Source of the DNA: Formicarius rufipectus
Lineage: Eukaryota; Chordata; Aves; Passeriformes; Formicariidae
NCBI GenBank assembly: GCA_013399695.1
Contig: VXAU01000295.1
Location: 287,103 to 351,102 of the forward strand
Direction of reading: 5' to 3'
Length of the DNA: 64,000 nucleotides
This document shows positions 23,801 through 35,655 of this stretch, in pieces. Position 1 is the stretch's first letter. The number at the start of each line of letters is the position of its first letter. Made by a program: the position numbers and the translations under genes. The notes below the pieces were generated by a model. It was not told the DNA's origin. It made no database searches and was given only the letters and a program-made list of their open reading frames with translations.

Positions 23801-25817
23801 TCTGGAGATTATTTTTTTCACTAATAAATTTCACACATTACATGTACCTAATAGGTGTTTATTTTCCCTGGGTTAGGATATATTTTCTATTAATGTATTG
23901 AACAGTACCAGTTATCAGCATTATGCAGGGTGTGGGTGGGAGTATGACATATATATACATATATATGAATGCAAACTACTCAAATAGACCAGAGTCCACC
24001 TTAAACAGTCCAGAAGCAAGAAAATGCGGGTAGTACCTGGAGAAAGGACTAGACCCTGAAATTCTTCATTCAATCCCTGCATAGAAAACATGGTATTTGT
24101 GTATAACTGGCAACTGTGTATAACTGGACTGCAGTAGTGCTAGACTTGTTGCCCCAGTTCTGGCACCTCCAAGTTTATGAACTTAACATGTGTTATGTTC
24201 TTCATAAAACAGTTCTACCATTGTCAAGCTTCCTTGCACAGACAATGAAGAAATTTATTGAACTACATGTTCTGTGCATGAAAATTCAGTCTCTAGGGAT
24301 TGTTTTTTATCTGCCAGAAACTGATCTCTTTCCAGGACATTTGAAGACTTTTCACAATTGGTACACACAAAACTGTGGGTATAGGATAAAGAGAGAGAAA
24401 AAACCCCAAACTTATAACTGTTAAAATTTCCATTAATAGGAGTGAAAGTTGGGATGGCAAAAAGAATTTCATAGAATATTGCATATACAGAATTATCTAT
24501 TCTGTTTTTACATGTAGCAGAGTTGTGGCACATACAGGACAACATCCCTTTGTATGCATAGCAAATACAAACCTACCTACCATAACAGAAAGAACACTTC
24601 AAGGATTTTTGCTTTTTTCAGTTGCTGATAGAACATTACTGACTTTCAAAAGTTCTGAGATAGTGCGTGTAACTGCGCAAAAAGAGCACTGGGAATATAA
24701 AGAGATGTAGAAAACAAAGGTTTCTACAAACAAAAAGCACTGCATGAACTTCTGTTTTCAGGCTCACACTTTGGATGTGTGAGTTACTGCTCTTACTTCA
24801 TGTGATGCATAACTGTCTTTTATGGGTGAACCCTTCCAAGTTGAAACTTATTTTTTACCAGTTTACCATTTGGCTTCTGTAATTTTTCTCATAACAAAAA
24901 TAATGCAAAGTCCTCATACCTTCAATCTTATTTTAGGAAAACAATCATTATTCCACTTTTACACATGGATGGACAAACAGAAGTCCAAATCTCAGATAAA
25001 TTGCATAGCTAAGTAAAATACTGGTTTTGTTGTAGTTGTGCAACCTCACTGATTTGACAAGATCAAATGAAAATTCTAATCAACATGTAATGTGATTGTG
25101 CCTTTATCTGAGGATTCAAATTCTTAAGAGGACTTTTTTAAGATCCCAGCTAATTAAATTTTAAGCGTTAAAGACCAAGACAGCAATGTAAGAAAACACA
25201 TGATCTACAGCCACCTAGCACAAAAGTCACTGAAAATCATTAAGCATCTTCCCTTTTGACCTAAAAATTGCCCTATAAGAACTTTCTGCTGCTGTAGTTA
25301 CTCAGAACTGTCCCAACCTGAGTACCCAGCTTCCCACTTTCCCTCCACTCCATACTGGGATCAGTGCCTGTGCAGTCCTTGGCAGTTCAAGCAGACAGAG
25401 AATAAAGGGAAGTCTTGGGACACGGTCCCTGACTCCAGTACTACTTAATTTGCGTTTCTTCTCTTTCCAGCTTTTGTCTGTATTCTGTCTCTCTTTTCAA
25501 AACCATTCACACATTTTTTGTTGAGTAGACATTGAAACAAAACCAAGAAGTCTTTCCATTTTCTGACACCCAAACATAGATCCCAGAAGCTAGGTCTTCT
25601 TTTCTGGTAAAAGCAAAATGTGCATTTGTGACTACTTTAGATAAGAAAGGGATGGAATTATGGCCCACGGTTTTCTAAAAAGTGCTCTCACCAAGGGCTT
25701 TAAAGGGTGGAGGCCATAATTTCCTCTTGCATCAGTATCTTAGAAAAGAGATCACTGACTTTTCCAAATTATGTTTTATAGGTGACTACATTTATAACAT
25801 GTTTAAATCATGATTAG
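20871..25817. other. Unique sequence with two GC-richer patches
   Basis: No gene was recognised. GC-richer patches lie at about 22080-22380 and 22770-23020; they carry reading frames of about 90-127 codons but no recognisable protein or repeat. A 7-bp hairpin (GTGTGGT / ACCACAC, 5-base loop) is at 21693-21711. A 13-bp direct repeat, TGTGTATAACTGG, occurs at 24098-24110 and 24115-24127. The sequence at 23520-23780 has a dense set of homeobox-like ATTA sites and could be a conserved non-coding element. Confidence 0.45.
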
Positions 25818-25822
25818 GCAGT

Positions 25823-26537
25823 TGTGTTGGTTTAGAGTTAAACCGGCAAGAGAAATGAATCCAACTCAGAATGGGATTGCAAGTCAGAATAACAATTTTA
25901 TAAAAAAGATCACAAAAATCCATTTTACTCACAAAAACAGATGTACAGCCCAGTGCAGTGGGGCACAAGTAGAATAGAGCTCACCAACCCCTGTTCTGAG
26001 CACCACGCAGTCCCCCTGAGTTCAAAGAAAGGAAGAAACCTGCTGGTGAAAATGATGGTTGCAGTCCAGTGGCAATCTCAGTCTGGTTGAGGCTCTGGTC
26101 CTCCTCTGGATCTGATGAGAGATCTCAGTCCCAAAACCCCAAGCTTCTGTATGCTTGGACTCAGATGGGAACGCCCAGTCCCTCCCCAAGGGTAGAGAGT
26201 TTCACAAGGGGTGATTTACTCTGTGAGGTCACTCATGGCATACTTTTGTTATCCTTGATGGCCTATTAGCAGACATGACCCTTCAGATGGGTGTGAAGGC
26301 ACTAGTGGCTCCCTGGAGGTGAGTTATCACACCTGAGTCATAGGTGTGAAGACAGGAAAACTTCCTTATCTCACAGAAGTTCCTAAACACCCAGCTTGCA
26401 GCCTGAGGGGCTGGGTGTGCCCTGTGCAGCTGCTGCAAATGGGCCACTGTGAGCAGTTCATGAGAAAAATGACATAGAGGGTTTAGAATACACACCCACA
26501 CAGTGACAAACTGATCCTGGCTACTATAACCAGGACA
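25823..26537 (-). mobile_element. Solo LTR of an avian endogenous retrovirus, 5-bp target-site duplication
   Basis: On the plus strand the element begins TGTGTTGGTTTAGAG and ends AACCAGGACA, giving TG...CA termini. It is bracketed by a perfect 5-bp duplication, GCAGT, at 25818-25822 and 26538-26542. The two ends are imperfect inverted copies (TGTGTTGGTTT against the complement TGTCCTGGTTA), as for LTRs. From memory, the minus-strand 3' segment (TTGTTATTCTGACTTGCAAT and on to TTCTCTTGCCGGTTTAACTC) matches the U5 end of a passerine ERVL-type LTR, so the LTR is placed on the minus strand. The poly(A) signal there appears mutated to TATAAA (plus strand 25897-25902). Length is 715 bp and no internal viral sequence is attached. 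Orientation is less certain than the boundaries. Confidence 0.82.
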
Positions 26538-26542
26538 GCAGT

Positions 26543-27798
26543 ATAGCCTCTCCCAGTCTCCAATTCCTACACTCAAGCACTGGAGAAGGATGTGATTTTC
26601 AGTCCTGTCTTCTGCACAGCATTTCTCAAGAGGTTGAGATAGTCCCATGCTTGCTTTTGAGTCATGGAGCTGCTTCTGTGAATCTTATCCCTTACAAATC
26701 CTCAACATTTAATTCAGAGTTGCCAGTTTAGGAACCAGTGATGAACCACTTAAAACCCAGTGTCAGACTGGTAGTAATGGGCAAGACCTTAAGTCTAAAG
26801 AACCTAGGAAAAAGGTGGGCAGTCTGCCCTTAGGTCTTCAGTATGTAGGAAAAAGGTGGGTATCCTGATCTGGCTAGGCAGAGAGTGACTCTCAGGCAAG
26901 AAGGGACATAGGGAACTGAAGCTATCCAGCATTGCTTCAGAACACTGCAAAAAACATCCAGGTGTGAACTAAAATATTCACATGAACAGTTAGATTTAAT
27001 TTCATCAAAGTGAACCATAAAAAGTGGGTGTTTGATGTTGACTATTAGAGAAACATAGAATTGGACAAGATATGCAGAGGTTGCATGGTTGTTCTAATAT
27101 TCCCCCTTATCCCTTGACAGAATCTGTAGATATATCGAGTAATTGAAACAATGCTACTTCCTCACACATTTTATTCTTTTTATCTTTTCTTATTTCTAAG
27201 AATTTCTTCCCAGTAGTTAACCTGAATCTCTTTGTAGCTGAAAGTTTTGTCATCTTGCTTTTGTCCATGAGCACATAAAACAGATTTCTTTCCTTACTTC
27301 TTTACAGAGTAATGTAAAACAGTTTTTGCTTCCTTGGGGACTATTATGACATACAGTTTTCTGTTCTTTAGTCAAAACAAGACTTGCTTTAAATCACATT
27401 TTCTAACTCAGCTCAATCTCCTTTGTCTTTCTTGTAAGTTCTGTCTAAAACTGGACACATTATTTTAGATTAAATTGTAGCAATTATGAACTAACTGAAA
27501 AATTACTTAACATTTTTTATTTTTGTTCATATATCCCAGTACACTGTATATCTCTGCTACAGCAGCATGACACCAATTGACTCATGTTAGCCTCATGTTT
27601 ATGTCAAGATTCTTTCACAAAGAAATGCTAACAGCTTGTTTTACAGCTGTGTTTCTGCTGTTGATTATTCCTACATGAGTATAAAATCTTGTCTCTGTTA
27701 TTATTGTGCCCAATTTTTTCAGACTCTTTCTCCAGTCTATCAAAATCAATTCCTAATCCTTATTTTGTCACTCTACACTCTCTGTAAATTTTACCAGC
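26543..27798. other. Unique sequence with a 41-bp tandem duplication
   Basis: No gene recognised. A 41-bp unit is duplicated in tandem at 26787-26868 (separate entry). A faint CR1-end-like string near 27050 was too short to call. Confidence 0.5.
26787..26868. repeat. Two-copy tandem repeat, 41-bp unit
   Basis: Units at 26787-26827 and 26828-26868 align without gaps at 31 of 41 positions (about 76%). They share TAGGAAAAAGGTGGG exactly at 26805-26819 and 26846-26860. This is an old local duplication. Confidence 0.8.
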
Positions 27799-27898
27799 TT
27801 TTTTTTTGCCTTTTGTTTTGGTTTTGTTTTTGTTTCGGTGTTTTTGTTTGTTTGTTTGTTTGGGGTTTTTTTGTTTGTTTTGTTTTGTTTTTGTTTTA
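27799..27898. repeat. (TTTG)n-type low-complexity tract
   Basis: About 100 bp nearly devoid of A and C, made of TTTG and TTTTG units with T-runs. It produces a spurious Phe/Cys/Val-rich reading frame. Confidence 0.9.
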
Positions 27899-29644
27899 AT
27901 CATCTAGATACCCAAAGAAATATTAGAGGACTAGATCCAGAAACAAACCATTATATATGATGTGGCCTATTTTACTGGACTTGAAGTTACTGATGTTTAT
28001 TACTAATAAAACTGCAAACTGGAGTTATAGCTTTGGATCTAAAAGTGAGGAGGCTTAAGGTATATTGCATGCCTAGGGAAAAAAAAATAGATCTCTGGAA
28101 AGTCAGATTTCATTTGAAATTGCATAAACAAGGGAGAGTTCTGTGAAGAAGTCCTGTCTGAACTTAATTTATGGAACCATGATAACTGGGGCATTTGGCC
28201 AGATTTAATAATCACAGATCAGATAGTAATTTGAGTTAAAGATTCAAAATTACAGGCAGGACTTTTGGAAGATGCAGAATTAAACATATGTAAAGTTTAT
28301 GTCAGTCTGCATTAACGTGCAGAAATCATCTAAGAGAGATGGAAAGTACAAGAAAGAAAGCAAGATGTGTACACTACTCAGACTGAGCAGGGCTACAGGC
28401 AGCTGGAAAATAGATTCTATAAAACAGAAATGCTCAGATCAAACAGCAAGAAGTCTCAAAAGCAAAGTACACAAGAGATGGGAACATGCAGAGTCAAAAT
28501 ATGTCTGGCATTTAGAAAATGCTGCAAGAACTGTGAGATTTGTAACAACTTCAGAAACATTCACGAGCCAGAGGAAGAGAAGTAGAAGCAGGAAAGCAGA
28601 GTAAAGAGGTCAGTGCAACATGAGAGTGCAGAACAAAACAGAATAAAACTGCAGAGAAACCTAAGTGGCTTTCAACTCATCTTTATTCTGTAGTTGAATG
28701 TGAATTGTATTTTCTAAGCTAGATATCTAGGACCCCTCTGCAATCAGTGGTAAGAGATATATCTGCATAAAAATGAGGTTAAGTAACTCCACAGCCTGAG
28801 TTATGAAAAACTGGGGGACAGGCCACTGTAAACACCAGTAAAATGAAATATAAACTGGAGAGGGTGAATAAGGAACAATTCTTGTTAGCAGGTGTTAATG
28901 TTAGAATTTGTAAACCAGTGCAGAAAGAGATGAGAAATACAACTGTTTCCAACATTTAAATTCAGGAGCAGCAGAAGTAGAAAACAATTCATAAAACTTC
29001 TGCTATAGTGCCTAGAGAGAAGCTACAAAAGATGATCAGAGTTGGCTGATCATGCGTACAGCCCAAATAAAGAGGTAACTTCCAGCCAGGAGGACAAGAT
29101 TCACACAATAAGTATCACAACACACTTGTTCTTGCTTCTTGAAGCATTCAGCATTTATTCCAGTTGAAAACAGCATGCAGTATAAGAAGGAGCTTTGTTA
29201 AAATCCCCTGAGGTTGTGCTAGTGTCTGGAGACTCGAGAGAACAGTAAGTGAAATAAGCTTACATGATTTTTGGATATCAATAGGAGTGGGTAGCCCCCC
29301 TGGAATTTATTCCAATTACTTTTTTGTAATTACACAATTTTCAGTTATGAAGGAAGTTATAGGTTATATGTTGCCTTTAACTCTTTCACAGGCAGGGGGT
29401 GGATAAGCTGAGTGACTGGATATGGTGAAACTATCAGTCTGAGAGGTTCCATTGTAAAATGCTCTTCCCACTTGAAGCCTTGCTTAAATTTGCCTTCTTT
29501 AAAATCTCAAATGGAATATTGGCCATTTATATAAATAAATGATACTCTTCATTTTGGCATATCCTTCAATGCTTATTTGGCAGACACTTCAGTCTAGCTA
29601 GAAATTGTTAGAAAGTCGAACTACTGAATCAACACCTTATGTCT
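27899..29644. other. Unique AT-rich sequence
   Basis: No gene or transposon recognised. Overlapping plus-strand frames of about 70-100 codons at 28299-28604 are Lys/Ser/Arg-rich and unrecognised. There is no accompanying splice or promoter signal. Confidence 0.5.
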
Positions 29645-29786
29645 GTTGATTAGTTCAGCTGGTTAGAGCACACTGGTAATAAAACCCAGATTGCAGGGCT
29701 GATCTCTGTATGGGCCATTCACTTTAGAGTTGGACTTGATGATTCTTGTGGGTCCTTTATAACACAGAATACGCTGTGAAACCTGT
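29645..29786 (+). mobile_element. tRNA-Ile-derived SINE with CR1-like tail (TguSINE1-like)
   Basis: The first 75 bp resemble tRNA-Ile. TTAGTTCAGCTGGTTAGAGC corresponds to the D-arm and RNA polymerase III A box. The B-box region GGGCTGATCTCTG is degenerate relative to GGTTCGATCC. The head ends TATGGGCCA, like the tRNA 3' acceptor end. It is followed directly by a CR1-type 3' end (GAGTTGGACTTGATGATTCT, then TGTGGGTCCTTTATAACACA) and degenerate octamers (CAGAATACGCTGTGA). A tRNA-Ile head joined to a CR1 tail is the structure of the passerine TguSINE1 family, which is mobilised by CR1 enzymes. The anticodon region is disrupted, so it is not a functional tRNA. The 5' boundary is approximate. Confidence 0.78.
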
Positions 29787-32700
29787 GTGAGTTAAGGATA
29801 AAGTCTATAGTAGTGCAAAATTAGTCTGGAGTGTCAACTAATGGGCCAGTAAAGTTCTCAGACTGTTACTGATGCTACAGAGATTACTAGATTTCACTGC
29901 TTCATCTACTTGTCCATTTAATACCAATACCCCTGTTTTTTATCATACATGAAGGGATTTGCCTCTTTGTAGATGAAGTTAGGCTGCTTATTTTTAAAAA
30001 CAGGAAATATTTGTTCAGTTCCAATGTGTTATTCTGGTGCTTTCCTTTCTAAAATACCAAAGGAGTCAAAATAAATACAAGAAAATCAGTGGGGTATTCT
30101 ACTAGGCTAATAAAATGCAATTCACTTGGACAGAGTTGGCAGCCTGTTACTTGCCATGTCTTACTGGAGAAGGTGTAGGCAGGCTGAAGCAGAGAAAACT
30201 CAGAGATATTTCCACTGCTCAATAGAAATGGAGCCAGTGGAATTCACACAATGGCTTCACAGAATTTTTGAATCATACATGAAAACATGTAAGACTTTGG
30301 AGCAGTTTTAGCTTATATATATATATGTTTTATGCATATGTATGGTCTGGAATGAAACTTTTAATACTGAGGTGTTGAGCCAACACAGGGTGATCAGTGC
30401 AATTATTAATGCTGTTATGTCTGAAAGGGTTTCTGTTATTTATTTGGATGTTTAACAACGGAAACACATGCAAGACACTCTAGTATTGAAAAATTAAAGG
30501 CAGTTAACTTTATGTGTATTTTAAAATGTTTTTTACTAAGACTATGGACTCTGGTGGACAGATGCTAAAGAGAAAGTTAAATTGTATGAAATCTAGCTGT
30601 GAGTGAAGAGTGAAAATTTAATGCAAATCAATTATACCTAAAATGTCCTGTGATTATGACAAAATGCAGTTTGCTCAGGGGTGTTGCAGCTCTTTGATAC
30701 AAATCACTGTATAAGCATATGACATGATTGGCTTTTTTGAAATACCACAGGTCACACAGCCAAAATATATTTTATTATTGCATGATAGATCTCATTTGTC
30801 TCTAGAAAACATTATCCAATGGGAATATGAAGTACTCCTGGTTTTTACTGTTGCTATATATCCAAATTTACTTAACATTCTGGAAAATAATCACAAGTCG
30901 AATCAAAACTGCATAAAGGAGTAAAATGTACCTTTTACTGACCTACATAGCTATTTTATCAATCTTGGCTACCATTTCAAATCAGAATCACAACAATAGC
31001 CAACAAAAGCAGTGTTTAATTATCTGTTCTGTGAGAGCAACCAATTACACTGCTGTCTATTGTCTACCAATGAATTCAAGTGGCAACCAAGTGTTAAATA
31101 CTAATGAGTGTCATACAATTTATTCATCTTGATTATTATAGCTTCCACTCAGCTGTGATGGAAAATATGGGAGTTTTTCTCTTGTTGGGACAGGGCTAAT
31201 AAAATGTGTTGTGTGGTTGTGGTATTACACTAAAGCTTGAAATGGAAAATATTCATCCACTCAGGCAACTTTACTCTCTGAAGCAGTTTTATGATCATGG
31301 GACTGTGATAGAAAAGGCCTTGAAATGTTTTAGTAATTACATTGCTCTGTAACTGCTGTGATTCTTTTCCAGGGTAATAAACAGTCTTCTTCAGAGGATA
31401 CATAAGGAAAGTAATCAGGTCACTAGAACCAAGAAAAAGAAGTTAAATACTGTGTTGGACTCACAGGACTTGAAGGCACATGCAAGTACTTGAAGATTTA
31501 TGTCATTTCAAAGGGTAGTTACACTTAATGGCCGTAGGTCTTTCATCAGAAAACGTAACTTTAAAATAACCACCTTAATTTTGGTTGAACGGGGAAATGC
31601 TGATCAGAGAAAAAAAGTCTACAAAACCAGCTGAAGAGAAGTGACCTTGTTTCCTTAGAAATTGGAATAAACCAACTGAAACTTTATAGAACTTGCTGGG
31701 AAAAGATTGCATAATAAACAGATAACTATTTGCTGCAGTTTATCTCTGAAAACATCTGGTCTTTTTTGTTAAGTATGATTACTGACACTTGAATCAAATT
31801 CAAGTACTCCATCAAATTATAGTTGCTTAAGTTGGTGGCAACAATACTAACTCTATGTATGAGTTATGACTGTTTTTTTTCACTAGTATTTGTCTTCAAT
31901 ATTTAATGTTTGTCATACTTATGATTAACGAAGGCATCAGTACATCAGGATAGTGGAATTAAATCTGGCATAGGCATGTGTTCTAGTTAAGCCACAGGAG
32001 TCCTGTTTGGGGATTCAGAATTCATGGTTCTGACCATTAATAACATTTGTTATTTAAGCTTCTCTGGCCATTCAGCCACAGGCTGGCATAGTAGTGTCTT
32101 GCAATCTGCTGAGGAACAGTCACTACATTGTGGAAAAGTGTTTGTGAAATAATGTTTAATTTCATAATGTTCCAGTGTACAATACTAGTGCATAAGCTTT
32201 AATATGGAGGAAAATGAGATCACGTAAGGAGAGCACACATTTTCCTTGCAAGCCTTCATAAAAATAAGACATGACTTCTCTATCTGCAGTTTTTCCAGAG
32301 TTTACCTGGAGGTAATTTCCACTCATCTTTCCCTTCCAGGTGCTGTCTTATGCATACTATTGCTTTTTATCAAAACGGAGGTGTAGTCCAAAGGCTATCA
32401 TAAAATTAACAAATATTTCCTGTATAGTGTGGCTCATCATCATCCTGTAAGTGATTGCGTATATGAATTTATTTTTCTTTTTGGCAGTCTCAACCCAATG
32501 AAATAAGAGTCTGAAGAGTTTAAACAAATTGTCTGTGACTTGAAAGTGACTGCAAATATCAATTATGGGGCTACCAGACAATACAGTGGAAATGGGATTG
32601 GCACATCAGTTTAAGGATTCTCCCAAACTTTATTCTGGCAACAAGGCCACCAGCTATCTCAGAAGTATCAGAAACTGTATGGGAAAAGTCACATCTCAGG

Positions 32701-34554
32701 CTAAATTTGCACACTTAGCTTTTATTAGATGAGTGAAAGCTACACAGAAACCAAAGCTTTGCTCTTGATAAAGTGGATTTTTCAAGGCCCCAAAGGATGT
32801 TGCCAAGCGATTGACAGTCAGACTTCTATCTTTTCTCCACAGAGCGGTTAATAACAACTGCATCATTCAGTTTCTGAGGCAGTCTTGGTATCTAGAGTCC
32901 TGCAGGAAAAAAATACAGTCTCTCAGTCAGGATCCACCTTTTGTTTTGCAGTTTTCTGGAAAGTTAGCATATCCGCCAGAATCCCAGGCCAGACATCTTT
33001 CACAGGTAAACTGGTTGATGCTAAGGCTGCATGAACTACCCAGTTTTCACCAATCCCATCTATGCCTGGAGGCTCACAAATGACCAGACTTCTCAAGAAA
33101 GCAACAGGTCAACAATCATGTTTGTTCTGAAGGAATGTCTAGCACTACCTCACACTTCTGAGTTTCATGACTGGTTTTGTCTTTGGATTTGACCAGGTCC
33201 TGTCTGCCCCATGTACCAGACTGAACAAATGCTGGAACATCTATATGGTCTCCATCAGCTTCTGCCTGAGAATCACTAGTGCTGATTTTTCTCTTAACGT
33301 TTCCATAGCTGAACTTGCAGCAAATCTTGTTATAAACCAGTTTACCTGCAGCTGAGGCCCACTCAGTGCACACTGAGTGCTTGGGGGTTTTCTTTCCTGT
33401 GAAGCTGACCATATACATCAAGTGAAAAACGGTTCTAGACATGAAATACATAGCCAAATATATAAACAGTGTAAGAAAAATGGTTAGAATAGGGACAAAG
33501 GGGGGAAAAAGATACCTTCATATGTATTTTTTTCAAATAAAAAGAAAAAGACAGACTGTTATCCACACTGCAAAAAATAATCTTTCAACTGTTGTCAAAA
33601 CACACTGAATTTACCTGTGTTTGCTACCTTTTTTTTTTTTTACAAGATGAATACTATGAGTTTGTTTTTTATTTACTATTCATGTGCAGTTAATGCTTTT
33701 GTAGCAGCTCTCTGCCAAACAGCAAGTTGACCTCTTAATCCTCCCCATTGCCCAATGAGGTATTCTACTTTCCACTGTAACAAGGGCATCATAAATATCA
33801 CATGGTATTGTTTAGGATTTTATCTTAATTAACATTGCTGCAGAGTATAGCCAAAGGCCCGGGTTGTCTTTTACTTTTTTTTTTACTTGTTATTTTCCTC
33901 TTACTTTTAAATGTAATTCCAGCTTATGTAAGTGAAGAAATTACCTCCTTTACTTCAAAAAGAATGGTTTATTTTTTACATAAGTCAAGTAATATTATAT
34001 TTATTGTTCTGTAAAATTAAATTCTTTAGACAATATTTTTGATTGATAAATTACAGGCAGATACATTGTTATGTCAAATGAATTGTTACTACATTTAAGA
34101 ATACTGAATTTGAACTTAAAAAATTCTAAGATAAAATTATAAGTTGCAATATGGTTGAAGATAATTTTGACTCATAAGAGCCATTTTTATTTGTGTTCTA
34201 TTTTTATCCCTTCATCTTCACAGTGTAACAGGAAATATCACAAAAGGGGAAAATACTTTCAAGGAATATTTTTCCATTAACAGCAAGACATTCTGGATTA
34301 GGTCCTATGGCAAAACATTTTATCCTGTGAAATGTTCAGTACTTAAAGAGCAAAAACACATGGTAGTTTCTGAGGATTCATGGAATGAATTCAGGGTTCT
34401 ATGCTTCCCATTGGTTCTGAGTTAAAAAGCACTGTTTGTGTTCATTGAACATGATGACTCCATTACTGAAAATAAATTTAATAGCATCTTTTGGAAGCAA
34501 TGAATATCCAGAGAGAATTATGGTTTAATGATGGAAATACTGAGTATTTCACAG
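29787..34554. other. 4.8 kb of unique AT-rich sequence
   Basis: No transposon or gene recognised. Short (TA)n near 30315 and a T-run near 33630 are the only low-complexity parts. The longest frame is 113 codons, minus strand, and unrecognised. Confidence 0.55.
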
Positions 34555-34809
34555 AAAAAACAAAACAAAACAAAACAAACCCAAACAAACAAAAAAAGCA
34601 AACCCAAAAAGCAACCAACCAAAAAAAAACCAAAAAACAAAAAACCCACAAAAAAACCAACCCCCCCAAAAAAAAACCACAAAAAACCCAAAAAAAACAC
34701 AACCCAACCCAAAAAAAACATACAAAAAACCCACAAAAAAAAAAACAACAAAAAACCCCAAACAAACAACAACAACAAACAACAACAACAAACCAAAACA
34801 AAAAAAAAA
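34555..34809. repeat. 255-bp tract of almost pure A and C
   Basis: In 255 plus-strand bases there are only two G (34598 and 34611) and one T (34721). Units shift along the tract: AAAAC, AAAC, AACCC with long A-runs, then AAC near 34770-34790. The extreme strand asymmetry suggests a poly(A)- or (AAAC)n-derived microsatellite that has been repeatedly expanded and rewritten. Overlapping Lys/Thr/Asn/Gln-rich frames on plus and Phe/Gly/Val/Cys-rich frames on minus are by-products and not genes. Confidence 0.95.
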
Positions 34810-35455
34810 TGTATTAAAACATACAGTTTTGCTTAAATTGTTTTCTGGAGGGTAAAACAAGAAAAACAAACAACATGGTTAGTGTTTCTATACCTGAGTA
34901 TACCTTAGTATTTTGACTGATTTTATTTACCTACTTATTCATAGGTAATTGATATGCACTGTAATAATTTTGCCATTCACTTCTTCAGGCTTTACATCAA
35001 GTTATTAGATAATCTAGTATTTAATTATTTAGATATAATTTTAAAACTTTTTCCTGAAACTCCTCACCCTGAAATCTGCATAGACAGTTGAAGTGTGGTT
35101 TGGTAGGTGTGCATTACGACGCAGATCTGTATCAAAGCAACTCCACCACTGTCTGGCAATTTCCAGGCATTGTTTTTCAATGTTGACTTGGTTACTCTCT
35201 GTTGATTCATGTCAAAATTCCTCAAAACCTTATATGGTCAAATAATACTGTCTGTGAACTATTAAACAGTAAGTCTTGCCACACTTTGCTGAAGTCATGT
35301 AGCAGTGAAAAAAACCTCAACCATTCTTCCTTCATTCCTCCCTGGTCTTCCCTCACTATTCCCTCCTCTCTCACTAGGTGGTAAAAAACAATACTCATAG
35401 GTGCAGCTTTTCATTGAAAGAAAGAAAAATAAAAGTCTTTGGTGAAATTACTCTG
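34810..35455. other. Unique AT-rich sequence
   Basis: No gene or transposon recognised between the A/C tract and the next CR1. Confidence 0.5.
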
Positions 35456-35655
35456 GATCATGGAATCATAAGATCATAGAATTAGAGAACAGTTTTGGTT
35501 GTAAGGGACCTTAAATACCATCCAGTTCCAACCCCCCTGCCATGGGCAGGGATAATGTTCACTAGACCGTGTTGCTTAGAGCCCCATCCTACCTGGCCTT
35601 GAACACTTCCAGGGATGGGGCATCCACAACTTCCCTGGGCAACAGTGTTCTAGTG
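35456..35655 (-). mobile_element. CR1 LINE 3' fragment, minus strand
   Basis: Read on the plus strand it begins with octamer-like CATAGAAT repeats (GGAATCATAAGATCATAGAA), then AAGGGACCTTAAATACCATC and CAACCCCCCTGCCATGGGCA, then CCATCCTACCTGGCCTTGAA and CTTCCAGGGATGGGGCATCC. This is the reverse complement of a CR1 3' end. The 5' part is missing beyond about 200 bp. Confidence 0.93.

Noticed and set aside
27045..27080. CR1-octamer-like AAACATAGAATTGGAC
   Set aside because: Too short, with no further CR1 sequence on either side.
29645..29720. Possible tRNA-Ile gene
   Set aside because: B box and anticodon arm are degenerate and a CR1 tail follows directly, so it is a SINE head rather than a tRNA gene.
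34478..34869. Overlapping Lys/Asn/Thr-rich and Phe/Val/Cys-rich frames
   Set aside because: All are translations of the A/C tract.
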